NCBI GenBank assembly: GCA_020161405.1
Contig: JAIUOD010000002.1
Coordinates: 434,001-498,000, forward strand
Origin: Pseudomonadota bacterium
GTDB lineage: Bacteria; Pseudomonadota; Alphaproteobacteria; Caulobacterales; Aquidulcibacteraceae
Direction of reading: 5' to 3'
DNA: 64,000 nt
The notes under the pieces were generated by a model. It was not told where the DNA came from, made no database searches, and was given only the letters and a program-made list of their open reading frames with translations. Shown one piece after another: positions 18,950 to 29,036 of the stretch. Position 1 is the first letter of the stretch. Every line of letters starts with the position of its first letter. The position numbers and the translations under genes were made by a program.

Positions 18950-18989
18950 AAGTATAATATTTGTTTCTTTTGACACGAATATTATACTT
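18950..18989. promoter_or_regulatory. 12-bp perfect inverted repeat ahead of the LuxR-type gene
   Basis: AAGTATAATATT (18950-18961) and AATATTATACTT (18978-18989) are perfect inverted copies separated by 16 bp. The dyad ends 30 bp upstream of the regulator's ATG at 19020. The left arm contains TATAAT. It could be an operator for autoregulation, or less likely a weak AT-rich hairpin; no T-run follows. Confidence 0.55.
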
Positions 18990-19019
18990 TGTTATTAATT
19001 ATACGTGTGGAGTTTGGAC

Positions 19020-20120
19020 ATGCTCAATGCGTCGGTTATGAATCGCGAAAGTTATAGCGATAGCAAATTTATAAATGCGGCAATGGGCATTGATACATGG
19101 TGCAATGCCCTAAATGAATTTGCAAACCACACACATTCATCACGCGCGCAATTGGTTGGTATAGATAAGAATAAAAATTTGGTTTTTCATTCGGTAACTG
19201 AATTACCAATGCAGGCGCGCGTTAATTTTACCCAAATTGACGGCAATAACCCAAAAATTAACACCCGCCTTATGGCGTCAAAAAAATATGCGCCAATGCA
19301 AGTTGTTGGCGACTTTGAATATGAAGAAATAAAGCAAACCCAAATCAACCAAGATTATCATGAATATTGCGAACGTTGGGAAATGCAATATGGTTGCCAA
19401 ACTAATCTAATCAAGGATAGTGAATTTACCTTTCTTCTTATGGCATTGCGTAACCGAAGGGATGGCATGTCAACACCTGAAACCTACGCAAGCTTTCAAG
19501 AAATGGCAAATGAAGTAAGAATTGCTGTAAATATGGCGCGCCAACTTGAAAATCAGGGGCACATGCTTTTGGCAAATTCACTTGATACAATGTCTATAAG
19601 TGCCTTTATTTGTAACTCAAATGGGGAGGTTTGTGCAAAAACTAAAAGCGCAGAAAATGCAATTCTTGAAAACCAAATTATTGATGTCAAAAATGGTCGT
19701 TTAATTGCAAAATCAAAAGAAGACCAAAAAAAACTTGATGACGCAATTGCAAAGGCGATTAAATTTGGCTCGCAAAGTTCAATTTGCCTTAAAGGTGATA
19801 ATATTGGCAATTTACTATTATTAGAGATAAATTTGCTTCCTGCTTTGGGGTGGAATTTTAATTTCTTCCCAAAAATCATCATAAAAATTCGTGATAAATA
19901 TAATAAAAATATATTATCTCTTTTACAAAGCGCCTTTGATTTAACCCACGCAGAGGCGCAGGTGGCAATAATGTTTGCCAATGGAAACACGCGCGAATTC
20001 ATCGCTAATGAGCGTAATTCAAGCCTACAAACTGTTCGAACACAATTAAAGCGCATCTTTGATAAAATGGATATTCACCGCGAAGCCGAACTTGCCGCAA
20101 AGCTTGCAATTTTCATGTAA
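19020..20120 (+). CDS. LuxR-family transcriptional regulator
   Basis: This DNA-binding regulator has about 366 residues. The C-terminal 60 residues form a LuxR/GerE helix-turn-helix (LTHAEAQVAIMFANG then NSSLQTVRTQLKRIFDKM). The N-terminal 300 residues show no known sensor signature and no membrane segment. The ATG at 19020 is preferred because GGAG lies seven bases upstream; an upstream in-frame GTG would place that site inside the gene. The 12-bp inverted repeat just upstream is a plausible binding site. Neighbouring secreted-protein genes are natural candidate targets, but this is inference. Confidence 0.88.
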   Translation: MLNASVMNRESYSDSKFINAAMGIDTWCNALNEFANHTHSSRAQLVGIDKNKNLVFHSVTELPMQARVNFTQIDGNNPKINTRLMASKKYAPMQVVGDFEYEEIKQTQINQDYHEYCERWEMQYGCQTNLIKDSEFTFLLMALRNRRDGMSTPETYASFQEMANEVRIAVNMARQLENQGHMLLANSLDTMSISAFICNSNGEVCAKTKSAENAILENQIIDVKNGRLIAKSKEDQKKLDDAIAKAIKFGSQSSICLKGDNIGNLLLLEINLLPALGWNFNFFPKIIIKIRDKYNKNILSLLQSAFDLTHAEAQVAIMFANGNTREFIANERNSSLQTVRTQLKRIFDKMDIHREAELAAKLAIFM

Positions 20121-20197
20121 ATATATTTATAACTTAAATTAAGCGCCCAATATTTGCCGCAATCAATTGCAATATATCAATAATGGTAGGGGATAAT

Positions 20198-20812
20198 ATG
20201 CGAAAATTTTATTTTATTGCGGGAATGATTGCGGCTCAGTTGTTTATACAAAATAGCGCATTTGCAAAGCCAGCCAAATATCCAATGGCTTTAATCTGGG
20301 ACAATCTCGCACCCAAAGAAGACCGAATAAAACTAATTGCAAATCCTATAATCAAAAAAGATTTGCAAGTTGCCTATTATGGTTATGTTGAATCAAATTG
20401 CTATGGCACTGATGATTATAAAAAATGCCTTGAAAACCCGCCAAAGCCACCTTTTGAAGAGGTTTTTGACGCAATATCAATTGCCACACCTGATTTAAAC
20501 AATGATGGAAGGCGCGATTTGATTTTATCTATGGGGCCACAAACTGGGCTTTCTGGTAATGGGCGTTGTGGAATTGATGAATATTGGTTCTATGAAAATA
20601 TCGGTAATGATTACCGCAATATTGGCAAAACACAATTTCTTCGTTCTGAAAAATTCTTTCTTGGCGCTCCAAAGAAAATGGGTGAGTTTCGCGATATCAT
20701 AACCAAAGAATTTGATGGTTTTTGCTCGGGCACTGAAAAGCCGCAATTTAATCATTCCAAATATGATATAAAAAAACGCGCATATTTTGACTTAGAAATT
20801 GACGCGCATTAA
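20198..20812 (+). CDS. Secreted protein with a DxNxDG calcium-loop motif
   Basis: This protein of about 204 residues has a signal peptide ending near AFA-KP. DLNNDGRRD (residues 99-107) is followed by GRCGIDEYWFYENIG, matching the arrangement DLNKDGKSD...GDCGIAEYRFYKNTG of the lipoprotein at 17464-18099, so the two are probably paralogs. The ATG at 20198 follows GGGGATAAT; an ATG five codons earlier lacks a site. The role is unknown; a calcium-dependent fold is inferred from the loop only. Confidence 0.78.
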   Translation: MRKFYFIAGMIAAQLFIQNSAFAKPAKYPMALIWDNLAPKEDRIKLIANPIIKKDLQVAYYGYVESNCYGTDDYKKCLENPPKPPFEEVFDAISIATPDLNNDGRRDLILSMGPQTGLSGNGRCGIDEYWFYENIGNDYRNIGKTQFLRSEKFFLGAPKKMGEFRDIITKEFDGFCSGTEKPQFNHSKYDIKKRAYFDLEIDAH

Positions 20813-20863
20813 TGTTCTTGATTTGTTCTTAATTATATGCTCTTATAAGGCGGGAGAATCAAA

Positions 20864-21259
20864 ATGATAAATTATGCAACAATTGGAACTGATAATATTG
20901 CCGCCTCAACAATTTTTTGGGAAGCTGTCCTTGCACCTCTAGGGTATAAAAAATTCTGGGAAGCCGAAGGATATGGGGCAGGGCTTGCCATTGATGGCAA
21001 TAAAGATAATTTCGGTAATATTTGGATTATGCGCCCATATAATGGTGAAAAACATGTTCCCGCTAATGGAACAATGATTGGTTTTAATGCGCAAACCACT
21101 GAGGCGATTGATAAATTCCACTCTGCCGCCCTTGCAAATGGTGGAACATGTGAAGGCGCGCCGGGGTTTCGTGAACAATATGGGCCAAATATTTATGTTG
21201 CCTATATACGCGATCCATTTGGCAATAAAGTAAGCGCAATTTGCCTTAAAAGTGAATGA
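20864..21259 (+). CDS. VOC-superfamily (glyoxalase/bleomycin-resistance-like) protein
   Basis: This small 131-residue protein has the paired beta-alpha-beta-beta-beta fold pattern. It opens with INYATIGTDNIAASTIFWEAVLAPLGY, and the second module contains FHSAALANGGTCEG and the characteristic ending YIRDPFGNKVSAIC. VOC proteins include metal-dependent lyases, dioxygenases and binding proteins, so no reaction can be named. It may be co-transcribed with the SGNH gene 10 bp downstream. Confidence 0.87.
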   Translation: MINYATIGTDNIAASTIFWEAVLAPLGYKKFWEAEGYGAGLAIDGNKDNFGNIWIMRPYNGEKHVPANGTMIGFNAQTTEAIDKFHSAALANGGTCEGAPGFREQYGPNIYVAYIRDPFGNKVSAICLKSE

Positions 21260-21269
21260 AGTGATGTGA

Positions 21270-22364
21270 ATGCCCCTTAGAAATTGGTTCATAGCATTTA
21301 TTTTTGCATCTTTTTTTGCAATTAATTTTGCCAATGCGCAAAATATTGTGCCGATTAAAGATAATGAATTACCATCATTTAAGTTGAACGCGTCAATTAG
21401 TGGCACGGTTAAAACCAATAATGAATATAGCGAATATCAATGGCCTGGTATTTATTTTGTTTCCAAATTTAGGGGTACAGAAATTGGTTTTAAATTTGAT
21501 GATAAACGCAATAAATTCAAAATTTCCATCGATAATAAGGAAATTGGGCAAATTGTTACCACTGGCGCAAATTCATTTAAAGTAATTGGACTTTCGAACA
21601 CTAATCATCAAATTAGGATTGATAAAATATCCGAATCTTTGGGGCATTCTGGCCGTTTTTATGGCTTTTTTTCTGGATATAATTTTGCTTCTAAACCGCT
21701 TTCTAAAAAGCGAAAAATTGAAATAATTGGCGATTCCTATAGCGTTGGCTATGGGAATCTTTCTTTGTCACATAAATGTAGCCGTGAACAATTGTTTGAT
21801 CTTACAGATAATTCAAAATCTTATGGGGTTTTGATGGCAAATGCGTTTGATGCTGATTATCAAATCAATGCCTATTCTGGAATTGGGATTGTTCGCAATT
21901 ATAATAATGCAATGTTCGGTAAACCTATAGGCTATTTTTATGGCAAAAGTATTTTTGATGCCAAAAAAAATATAGAAGAAAATGATTTCCATCCTAATAT
22001 TATAAATCTCCTTTTGGGAACAAATGATTTTTCAACCAAAATCAAACCCGACGAAAAATGGAAAAATATCGATGAATTAAAGGTTGATTATGTAAAAACT
22101 TATGCTGAATTCATAAACGAATTGCGTCGTAATAATCATAATGCTTTGATTTTAATCAGTATAAATATTGATGCCAATAAAAACCATATGGCGGCATATA
22201 AGGATTTGGAAAAATTATTTTCAAATCGCGATAAAAAAATAAAATTTGTAATATTACCTGCCACAAAAAAATCGGGCTGCGATTGGCACCCCGATTTATA
22301 TGACCATGCCGCAATGGCACAGATTTTGATTTCCACGGTAAAAGACTTAGGTTTCAAATTCTAA
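21270..22364 (+). CDS. Secreted SGNH/GDSL hydrolase, CE2-like esterase
   Basis: This is an exported esterase of 364 residues. A signal peptide ends near ANA-QN. The N-terminal module (about 30-145) looks like the beta-jelly-roll of carbohydrate esterase family 2, and the catalytic module starts EIIGDSYSVGYG with the nucleophile Ser156. GTND and the late DWHPD supply the remaining conserved positions, including the catalytic His/Asp. CE2 enzymes remove acetyl groups from polysaccharides; the actual substrate here is unknown. Confidence 0.85.
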   Translation: MPLRNWFIAFIFASFFAINFANAQNIVPIKDNELPSFKLNASISGTVKTNNEYSEYQWPGIYFVSKFRGTEIGFKFDDKRNKFKISIDNKEIGQIVTTGANSFKVIGLSNTNHQIRIDKISESLGHSGRFYGFFSGYNFASKPLSKKRKIEIIGDSYSVGYGNLSLSHKCSREQLFDLTDNSKSYGVLMANAFDADYQINAYSGIGIVRNYNNAMFGKPIGYFYGKSIFDAKKNIEENDFHPNIINLLLGTNDFSTKIKPDEKWKNIDELKVDYVKTYAEFINELRRNNHNALILISINIDANKNHMAAYKDLEKLFSNRDKKIKFVILPATKKSGCDWHPDLYDHAAMAQILISTVKDLGFKF

Positions 22365-22367
22365 ATT

Positions 22368-24041
22368 TTATTTGCGCACATCCTCACTTTTATCGCGTGC
22401 GGCTTTGAATTCTGAATTTGGTTTCCATTTTGGCCATTTTTTAGAATTTGCCAAATCATATCCCATTTTGAAATTAATCATCAAATCTTCGATTGCGCCA
22501 GTATAATTCCAATTAGGTGACCATTCATCAGACGGTTGGTGATAATGATCTTTAACATAGGCTTCGTTTGCAGCTTTACCCGCCGCAATGCCGCCCTTGC
22601 GCAAATCAACGCCAGAACCTGCCGCAAGCATTGGCACACCGCGCTTTACAAGTGGGAAATGATCCGAACGGAAGAAATGCCCAGCTTCTGGCGTGTCTTC
22701 TGGTGAAATATAGCGCCCTTGAGCTTTTGCATATTTTGCTAAATCATCTTCAAGGCTTGATTGACCAATGCCAGTAACTTCAATATTTTTAGTGCGCCCA
22801 ATTAAATTAATGCCATCAATATTAAAGCCCGCCACAGTTTTTTCCAACGGAACAACAGGATTTGTCGCATAATATTCAGATCCCAAAAGCCCGCTTTCTT
22901 CGGCGGTAAAACCAACAAAAATCACAGATCTTTGCGGCGCAGGTGCAGTTTTATATATACGCGCCAACTCAATAATCGAGGCCACGCCCGTTGCATTATC
23001 AAGCGCACCATTGAAAATATTATCACCCGTTTTGTCTGGAATGCCAATTCCCAAATGATCCCAATGCGCCGAATATAAAACATATTCATCAGGGCGGGTT
23101 TTGCCCTTAATCATGCCCACCACATTATGGCTTGTGATGGTTTCGGTTTGCATTGCAAAGCCGCCATTTAAATTGATATTTTTCAATTCTATTGCGTGAA
23201 AATCCTTGCCTTGGGCTGATTTCTTTTGGGCATCTAAATCAAGCCCTGCTGCTTTGAAAATATCTTGTGCCAAAGAATATGAAATCCAAGATTCAAGTTT
23301 TGGGCTTGATTTTAATGGATCATCACGAACAATATCCAATTTATTGCCATTGTTCGAATTTTTCACAGTTTCCCAACCATAGCTAGCGGGTCCGGTTTCG
23401 TGAATTATCAAACAGCCCAATGCACCGCGTCGCGCCGCTTCCTCATATTTATAAGTCCATCGGCCATAATATGTCATGGCTTTGCCGCCAAAAGTGTTAT
23501 TTTGCGGAGTGTAATAATCGGCATCATTGATTAAAACGACAATGATTTTGCCTTTAACATCAATCTCTTTGCCATTTTCATCTTTAAAATCATTCCAACC
23601 ACGCTCTGGTGCCGAAATGCCATAGCCAACAAAAACCAATGGCGCATTATTAAACGAAACATCATTAAGCGCGCTGCGCGAAGAAACAGTAATATCTTCG
23701 CCAACTTTTAAATCGCGATTTGTACCATTAAGGTTGATTGAAACCTTGGGGTCAATAACTTTAAACCTGCGAAGCAATACATCCTGCGTCCAGCTTCCGT
23801 TTGGGCCGCCTGGTTGTAAACCTGCTTTTTTCATGCCGTTTGAAATAAATTCTATGGTTTTGGTTTCGGCACGTGTGCCAACGCCGCGACCTTCATATGC
23901 ATCGCTTGAAACTTCTTTAATATCATTTGAAAGGCGCGATGCACTAAATTTTGGTTCAAATGGTTTGGCATTTACTATGTTTGCCGAAAAGAAAGCGATT
24001 GATGCGATTGATGTGATTAATAAAGTTTTGTTTTTAATCAT
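22368..24041 (-). CDS. Secreted M28-family zinc peptidase with PA domain
   Basis: This exported aminopeptidase-type enzyme has about 557 residues. A signal peptide (MIKNKTLLITSIASIAFFSA, cleavage near VNA-KP) is followed by a PA-like insert (about 125-300). The M28 metal ligands are visible as SAHWDHLG (His326, Asp328), the bridging Asp348 in GALDN, the Glu pair EES (381-382) and Asp409, and FRSDHFPL. The ATG at 24041 was chosen over an upstream in-frame ATG because GAGGGA and the signal peptide begin there, which also leaves an 82-bp divergent promoter gap to the next gene. Likely role: trimming peptides in the periplasm. Confidence 0.92.
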   Translation of the reverse strand: MIKNKTLLITSIASIAFFSANIVNAKPFEPKFSASRLSNDIKEVSSDAYEGRGVGTRAETKTIEFISNGMKKAGLQPGGPNGSWTQDVLLRRFKVIDPKVSINLNGTNRDLKVGEDITVSSRSALNDVSFNNAPLVFVGYGISAPERGWNDFKDENGKEIDVKGKIIVVLINDADYYTPQNNTFGGKAMTYYGRWTYKYEEAARRGALGCLIIHETGPASYGWETVKNSNNGNKLDIVRDDPLKSSPKLESWISYSLAQDIFKAAGLDLDAQKKSAQGKDFHAIELKNINLNGGFAMQTETITSHNVVGMIKGKTRPDEYVLYSAHWDHLGIGIPDKTGDNIFNGALDNATGVASIIELARIYKTAPAPQRSVIFVGFTAEESGLLGSEYYATNPVVPLEKTVAGFNIDGINLIGRTKNIEVTGIGQSSLEDDLAKYAKAQGRYISPEDTPEAGHFFRSDHFPLVKRGVPMLAAGSGVDLRKGGIAAGKAANEAYVKDHYHQPSDEWSPNWNYTGAIEDLMINFKMGYDLANSKKWPKWKPNSEFKAARDKSEDVRK

Positions 24042-24123
24042 TTTTCCCTCACGGCGATAAAAACTATCACCCCATAAGGTGAATAGTATTTTGAATTTTT
24101 TGAAAATGCAAATATAGTGAATC

Positions 24124-24738
24124 ATGTTTTTTACATTCAAAATTTTTCCGAAAAAAGCCATCACGCCAATTGCGGCCCTTTTATCATTGAGCGCGTGCGG
24201 GCAGGGGGCGATAAATACGCCGTTTCAGATAAGCCATAAGGAATTATTGGCAAATTTTGATAATTTCGCCAGCGCATGTTTTGCGCCGCAATTTATTGAT
24301 AGAACAATAAAATGCGCGAAAATTGCAACCTTTGCCCATTACACTCTAACCTTCACCGAATTTCGCCAAAGTGCAAATCTCAAAATCCAATATAAAGCGC
24401 GCTTTGACGAAAAAAATGGCCTTTCATGCATTGATTATTCAAGCATGAAACCCGATGGCGTAAAAATCTATCAAAGCAAAGACAATAAAACTGCCATAAG
24501 CGATAATGACATCCAAATCCAAAACACGCCCCAAGCCGCCGCAATCACTAATGAAATAATCGCCCGCGAAAGCAAAAAGGGCCAAATCTGCGCCAAATAT
24601 TATCTAACCCAAACCGGCAATCCACAAATGAATTATAAATTTAATTTTGTGGAAAATGTCGGCGGAAAGGATATTCCCGCCGCAGCAGGCACAAATGAAT
24701 TTGCTTTTTTTAGTGCTGGTTCGGATTTGATTTTCTAA
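24124..24738 (+). CDS. Hypothetical lipoprotein
   Basis: This 204-residue protein has a lipoprotein signal peptide (LSLSACGQG, cysteine 25). No domain is recognised. The mature part has four further cysteines that may form disulfides and ends in a short SDLIF tail. It is divergent from the M28 peptidase gene. A complex palindromic repeat begins only a few bases after its stop. Confidence 0.7.
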   Translation: MFFTFKIFPKKAITPIAALLSLSACGQGAINTPFQISHKELLANFDNFASACFAPQFIDRTIKCAKIATFAHYTLTFTEFRQSANLKIQYKARFDEKNGLSCIDYSSMKPDGVKIYQSKDNKTAISDNDIQIQNTPQAAAITNEIIARESKKGQICAKYYLTQTGNPQMNYKFNFVENVGGKDIPAAAGTNEFAFFSAGSDLIF

Positions 24739-24742
24739 CATT

Positions 24743-24899
24743 CTCCTCCCTTGCAAATCAAAGATTTGCGGGGGAGGTGGCTCGCAACGCGAGACGGTGG
24801 GGGCGCGAGTGTAACGAGCGTGCAAACTTAAGATGCCCCCTCCGTCACCCTTTGGGTGACACCTCCCCCGTGAAACTTCGTTTAACGGGGGAGGAGAGG
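24743..24899. repeat. Mosaic palindromic repeat element, copy 1
   Basis: This element of about 157 bp is built of nested inverted repeats. CTCCTCCC...GGGAGG flanks a GCAAATC/GATTTGC hairpin; next come CTCGC/GCGAG, a long-range ACGGTGGGGGC/GCCCCCTCCGT pair, a CACCC/GGGTG hairpin and finally CACCTCCCCC...GGGGGAGGAG. It has no coding content and is far more GC-rich than its surroundings. It abuts the 3' end of alaS. A second copy of the same architecture is at 30758-30928. Confidence 0.85.
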
Positions 24900-24909
24900 T
24901 TTTACTAAA

Positions 24910-27546
24910 TTAAATCCCCGCCTTAACCGCCGCTAGACCTGCCTCGCAATTTTCATCACTTGGCGCACCGCCTTGGGCGAAGTCGGGTTTGCCGCCGCCG
25001 CCTTGGCCGCCCATTGCGGCAACTGCGGCTTTGACTAAATCAACCGCATTTGTCGCAACGCCAACGCATGAAATTGCGATTGCCGCTTTGCCGTCTGCCT
25101 TTGCAATATAGGCCACCACGCCATTGCCAAGTTTTTGCATAGCCTCTGTTACCATTGGGCGTAAATCTTTGGCGCCAATGCCGTCCAAAATTCTTGCATC
25201 AACTTTTATACCATTGATTTCCTCAATCGCGCTTGCTGCGCCGCCGCCGCCAAGGGCAAGTTTTTGCTTGGTTTCGGCAAGTTCTTTTTCAAGGCGTTTT
25301 TTATCATTCAAAAGGCTTGCAACTTTTTGCGGCAATTCGGCAATTGGCGCTTTTAATGGTTCGGCGGCAATGCGCGCGATATTGGCCTGTGACTTTAGAT
25401 ATTCGATTGCCGCATTGCCCGTCATGCCTTCGATACGGCGAATACCCGCCGCAACCGCGCCTTCGGAAACAATTACAAAAGTCCCAATATCGCCAGTACG
25501 CGATACATGCGTTCCGCCGCAAAGTTCAACAGAATAGGCTTTGGATGGGTTTTCCAAATCTTTGCCCATTGCCAAAACCCGCACTTCGGCGCCATATTTT
25601 TCGCCAAATAATGCCATTGCACCCTCTTCGATTGCATCTTCGGGTGTCATAATTTTGGTTGAAACTTCGGTGTTTTGGCGAATTACTTGATTCACCAAAC
25701 TATCAACGCGGTCGATTTCTTCGCGCGACATTGACGCGCCATGCGCAAAGTCAAAACGCAATCTATCCGACGATACCATCGAACCTTTTTGCGCCACATG
25801 CGCACCCAAAACTTGGTGTAATGCCTTATGCAAAAGGTGGGTCGCGCTGTGATTGGCGCGAATTTCATTGCGGCGTACGGTGTCGATTTTTAAAGTTGCC
25901 GAATTGCCAATTGCGATTTCACCCGATTTTAATTCACCGGCATGACAGAAAAGACCGCCCGCGCGTTTTTGCGTATCGCTTACTTCAAAAATTGCGCCAT
26001 TTTCGAATGTGATTGTGCCACTATCGCCAACTTGCCCACCTGATTCACCATAGAATGGGGTTTGGTTGAATATTAATTCGCCTTTTTGACCCGCACCCAA
26101 TTTATCGGTTTTTGCGCCATTGGCGACAATTGCGTTTAGGTTCGCGCTTGCTTCGTTGGTGCTATAGCCCAAAAATTCGCTTGAACCCAATTGATCATTG
26201 AGTTCGAACCATATTGTTTCGGTTGCCGCTTGCCCTGAACCTGCCCAATTTTTGCGGGCTTCTTCTTTTTGGCGCGCCATTGATGCATCAAAACCCGCCA
26301 TATCAACTGAAATACCGCGCCCGCGCAAAATATCTTGGGTTAAATCAACAGGGAAGCCATATGTATCATAAAGATTGAATGCGGTTTCGCCTTTTAAACT
26401 ATCACCTTTAACCAAAGTTTTTGAGGCATCATCCAAAAGCGCAAGGCCGCGACCCAATGTGCGTTTAAATCTTGTTTCTTCTTGTTCCAATGTTGCGGTA
26501 ATAAAGGCTTCGGCGCGTTTTAATTCTGGGTATGCAGCGCCCATTTCGGACACCAAAGTTGGTACAAGGCGGTGAAGTAATGGCTCTTTTGCGCCCAAAA
26601 TATGGGCATGGCGCATTGCGCGGCGCATAATACGGCGCAAAACATAGCCGCGGCCTTCATTCGATGGTGTTACGCCATCGGCAATAAGGAAGGAGCTTGC
26701 ACGTAAATGGTCGGCAATTACGCGGTGACTTGGGGTTTTTTCGCCCTCTGCCTTTGTGTGGGTAAGGTTTTCCGATGCATTGATAAGGGTTTTGAATAAA
26801 TCGATATCATAATTATCATGCACACCCTGAAGAACCGCCGAAATACGCTCCAAACCCATGCCAGTATCGATTGATGGTTTTGGAAGGCTGGTTTGGCTTC
26901 CATCTGCGTGTTTTTCAAATTGCATGAAAACAAGGTTCCAGATTTCGATAAACCTATCGCCATCTTCCTCTGCTGATCCTGGTGGGCCGCCCCAAATATG
27001 TTCGCCATGATCATAGAAAATTTCCGAACATGGGCCGCATGGACCAGTATCACCCATTGACCAGAAATTATCAGAAGTTGGGATGCGAATTATTCTATCA
27101 TCATTAAAGCCCGCAATCTTTTTCCAAAGCGAAGCGGCTTCATCATCTGTATGATAGACGGTTACAAGAAGTTTGGCAGGGTTTAGTCCATATTCTTTGG
27201 TGATTAAATCCCATGCATATTTGATTGCATCTTCTTTGAAATAATCGCCGAATGAAAAATTGCCCAACATTTCGAAAAACGTGTGGTGGCGCGCAGTATA
27301 GCCAACATTATCCAAATCATTATGTTTACCGCCCGCACGAACGCATTTTTGACTTGAAGTGGCGCGTGGTGGATTTGGCGCGGCCTCTTGACCAGTGAAA
27401 ACATTTTTAAATGGAACCATACCCGCATTAGTAAACATCAAGGTCGGGTCATTTTGCGGAACAAGCGGCGAGGAGGCAGTAATATTATGCCCGTTTTTGC
27501 CAAAAAATTCCAAAAAAGTTTTTCTTATGTCGTTAACACTAGCCAT
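24910..27546 (-). CDS. alaS: Alanyl-tRNA synthetase
   Basis: AlaS charges tRNA-Ala and edits mischarged Ser/Gly. The 878-residue length is normal. The class II catalytic core begins [16 protein letters not shown] with the motif [17 protein letters not shown]. The editing-domain zinc motif [11 protein letters not shown] plus [17 protein letters not shown] is intact, and a Gly/Ala-rich C-Ala domain follows. The ATG at 27546 with GGGA upstream was preferred to a GTG four codons earlier. It lies downstream of recA on the same strand, a common alphaproteobacterial pairing, but recA has its own terminator. Confidence 0.98.
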   Translation of the reverse strand: MASVNDIRKTFLEFFGKNGHNITASSPLVPQNDPTLMFTNAGMVPFKNVFTGQEAAPNPPRATSSQKCVRAGGKHNDLDNVGYTARHHTFFEMLGNFSFGDYFKEDAIKYAWDLITKEYGLNPAKLLVTVYHTDDEAASLWKKIAGFNDDRIIRIPTSDNFWSMGDTGPCGPCSEIFYDHGEHIWGGPPGSAEEDGDRFIEIWNLVFMQFEKHADGSQTSLPKPSIDTGMGLERISAVLQGVHDNYDIDLFKTLINASENLTHTKAEGEKTPSHRVIADHLRASSFLIADGVTPSNEGRGYVLRRIMRRAMRHAHILGAKEPLLHRLVPTLVSEMGAAYPELKRAEAFITATLEQEETRFKRTLGRGLALLDDASKTLVKGDSLKGETAFNLYDTYGFPVDLTQDILRGRGISVDMAGFDASMARQKEEARKNWAGSGQAATETIWFELNDQLGSSEFLGYSTNEASANLNAIVANGAKTDKLGAGQKGELIFNQTPFYGESGGQVGDSGTITFENGAIFEVSDTQKRAGGLFCHAGELKSGEIAIGNSATLKIDTVRRNEIRANHSATHLLHKALHQVLGAHVAQKGSMVSSDRLRFDFAHGASMSREEIDRVDSLVNQVIRQNTEVSTKIMTPEDAIEEGAMALFGEKYGAEVRVLAMGKDLENPSKAYSVELCGGTHVSRTGDIGTFVIVSEGAVAAGIRRIEGMTGNAAIEYLKSQANIARIAAEPLKAPIAELPQKVASLLNDKKRLEKELAETKQKLALGGGGAASAIEEINGIKVDARILDGIGAKDLRPMVTEAMQKLGNGVVAYIAKADGKAAIAISCVGVATNAVDLVKAAVAAMGGQGGGGKPDFAQGGAPSDENCEAGLAAVKAGI

Positions 27547-27674
27547 TTTTATTCCCACTGCGATTTAAATGCGCATTTAACCTATTAATTACCCAAATTT
27601 CTAAGACAAGATGGTGAATAAAAGTTTCACAGTAAATGCGCATATATATTCAATATTTTTGTAGTTTTTCGCCT

Positions 27675-27717
27675 TAAAAAGCAATCACCCCGCATCAGGG
27701 GCAATTGATGCGGGGTG
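27675..27717 (-). terminator. Terminator of recA
   Basis: A perfect 12-bp stem, CACCCCGCATCA/TGATGCGGGGTG, with an 8-nt loop is followed on the minus strand by a T-rich tract offset by about four bases. It lies 25 bp past the recA stop. Confidence 0.85.
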
Positions 27718-27741
27718 AAAGCCAAAACAAGTTTTTAAAAA

Positions 27742-28815
27742 TTATTCTGCGTCGTCTTCGAAATCGCCCTTATCACCCGCCAAAGCATCGGCAATAAGGC
27801 CAGAGTTTTTGCGAATCTTATCCTCGATTTCATTTGCTAAATCAGGATTTGCTTTAAGGAATTGGCGCGCATTTTCACGGCCTTGACCAATTCTTTGGCT
27901 ATCATAAGAATACCAAGAGCCTGATTTTTCAACGATTCCTGCTTTTACGCCCAAATCAATTAATTCACCAACTTTTGAAATACCTTCGCCATAAAGAATA
28001 TCAAATTCAACTTGTTTGAATGGTGGGGCAACTTTGTTTTTAACAACTTTAACGCGGGTTTGGTTGCCAACAACATCTTCTTTCTCTTTGATTGCGCCAA
28101 TGCGGCGAATATCAAGGCGAACGGATGCATAGAATTTCAACGCATTACCGCCAGTTGTAGTTTCAGGTGAACCAAACATAACGCCAATTTTCATACGAAT
28201 TTGGTTGATGAAAATCACCAAAGTATTAGAGCGCGAAATAGAAGCGGTTAATTTACGCAAAGCCTGTGACATAAGGCGCGCTTGAAGGCCAGGTAAGCTA
28301 TCGCCCATATCGCCTTCAATCTCTGCCTTTGGTGTTAAAGCGGCAACCGAATCGACCACCAAAACATCAACCGCACCAGAGCGAACCAAAGTATCGGTGA
28401 TTTCCAATGCTTGCTCACCTGTATCTGGTTGTGAAATCAATAAATCACCCAAATCAACACCCAATTTACGTGCATAAACAGGGTCAAGCGCATGTTCGGC
28501 ATCAACAAAGGCGCAAACGCCACCATTTTTTTGCGCCTCAGCAATACAATGCAAAGCTAAAGTGGTTTTACCAGAGCTTTCAGGACCATAAATCTCGATG
28601 ATGCGGCCGCGTGGCAAGCCGCCAATTCCCAATGCAATATCCAATGAAAGGGAGCCTGTTGAAACCGATTCAATCTCCACAACAGGGGCATTTTCACCCA
28701 TGCGCATGATAGAGCCTTTGCCAAAGGCGCGTTCGATTTGCGCCAATGCCGATTCAAGAGCTTTTTCTTTATCCATTTCGCTTTTGTCCACTAATTTAAG
28801 GCTCGTTTGAGACAT
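27742..28815 (-). CDS. recA: Recombinase RecA
   Basis: RecA is the ATP-dependent strand-exchange protein and SOS co-protease. The protein has 357 residues, with Walker A GPESSGKT at 77-84, the conserved [10 protein letters not shown] and [15 protein letters not shown] loop-2 segments, and an acidic C-terminus (DFEDDAE). The start is the ATG at 28815, preceded by GGGG; upstream in-frame codons do not match family starts. A GAAC-N7-GAAC SOS box lies about 100 bp upstream, predicting LexA repression and induction by DNA damage. Confidence 0.99.
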   Translation of the reverse strand: MSQTSLKLVDKSEMDKEKALESALAQIERAFGKGSIMRMGENAPVVEIESVSTGSLSLDIALGIGGLPRGRIIEIYGPESSGKTTLALHCIAEAQKNGGVCAFVDAEHALDPVYARKLGVDLGDLLISQPDTGEQALEITDTLVRSGAVDVLVVDSVAALTPKAEIEGDMGDSLPGLQARLMSQALRKLTASISRSNTLVIFINQIRMKIGVMFGSPETTTGGNALKFYASVRLDIRRIGAIKEKEDVVGNQTRVKVVKNKVAPPFKQVEFDILYGEGISKVGELIDLGVKAGIVEKSGSWYSYDSQRIGQGRENARQFLKANPDLANEIEDKIRKNSGLIADALAGDKGDFEDDAE

Positions 28816-28916
28816 GATATTTACCCCTTCTGTCACGATTCCGCTTTGGTGAAGAATATTTTTCACAAAGCCAAAGAATTAACTTCGATGGGTAAGATGT
28901 ATATCATTTGTTCTTA

Positions 28917-28931
28917 GAACGCAAGGGGAAC
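28917..28931 (-). promoter_or_regulatory. Alphaproteobacterial SOS box (LexA site) of recA
   Basis: GAACGCAAGGGGAAC on the plus strand reads GTTC-N7-GTTC on the recA strand, the published alphaproteobacterial LexA-binding consensus. It partly overlaps a GTTC-TTA-GAAC palindrome at 28910-28920. It sits about 100 bp upstream of the recA ATG. Confidence 0.85.
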
Positions 28932-29036
28932 ATTTATTGCATGCGACCGAAAGTGGCGTGATGAACGTCAAAAATTATATGGTAAAATTAAAGAACAAAA
29001 TAAAAACAAAGTATTATGTTTTTAAAATTTTTGCAG

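Noticed and set aside
24743..24899. Insertion sequence or MITE
   Set aside because: No transposase, target-site duplication or terminal inverted repeats of IS type could be identified; it is listed as a palindromic repeat.
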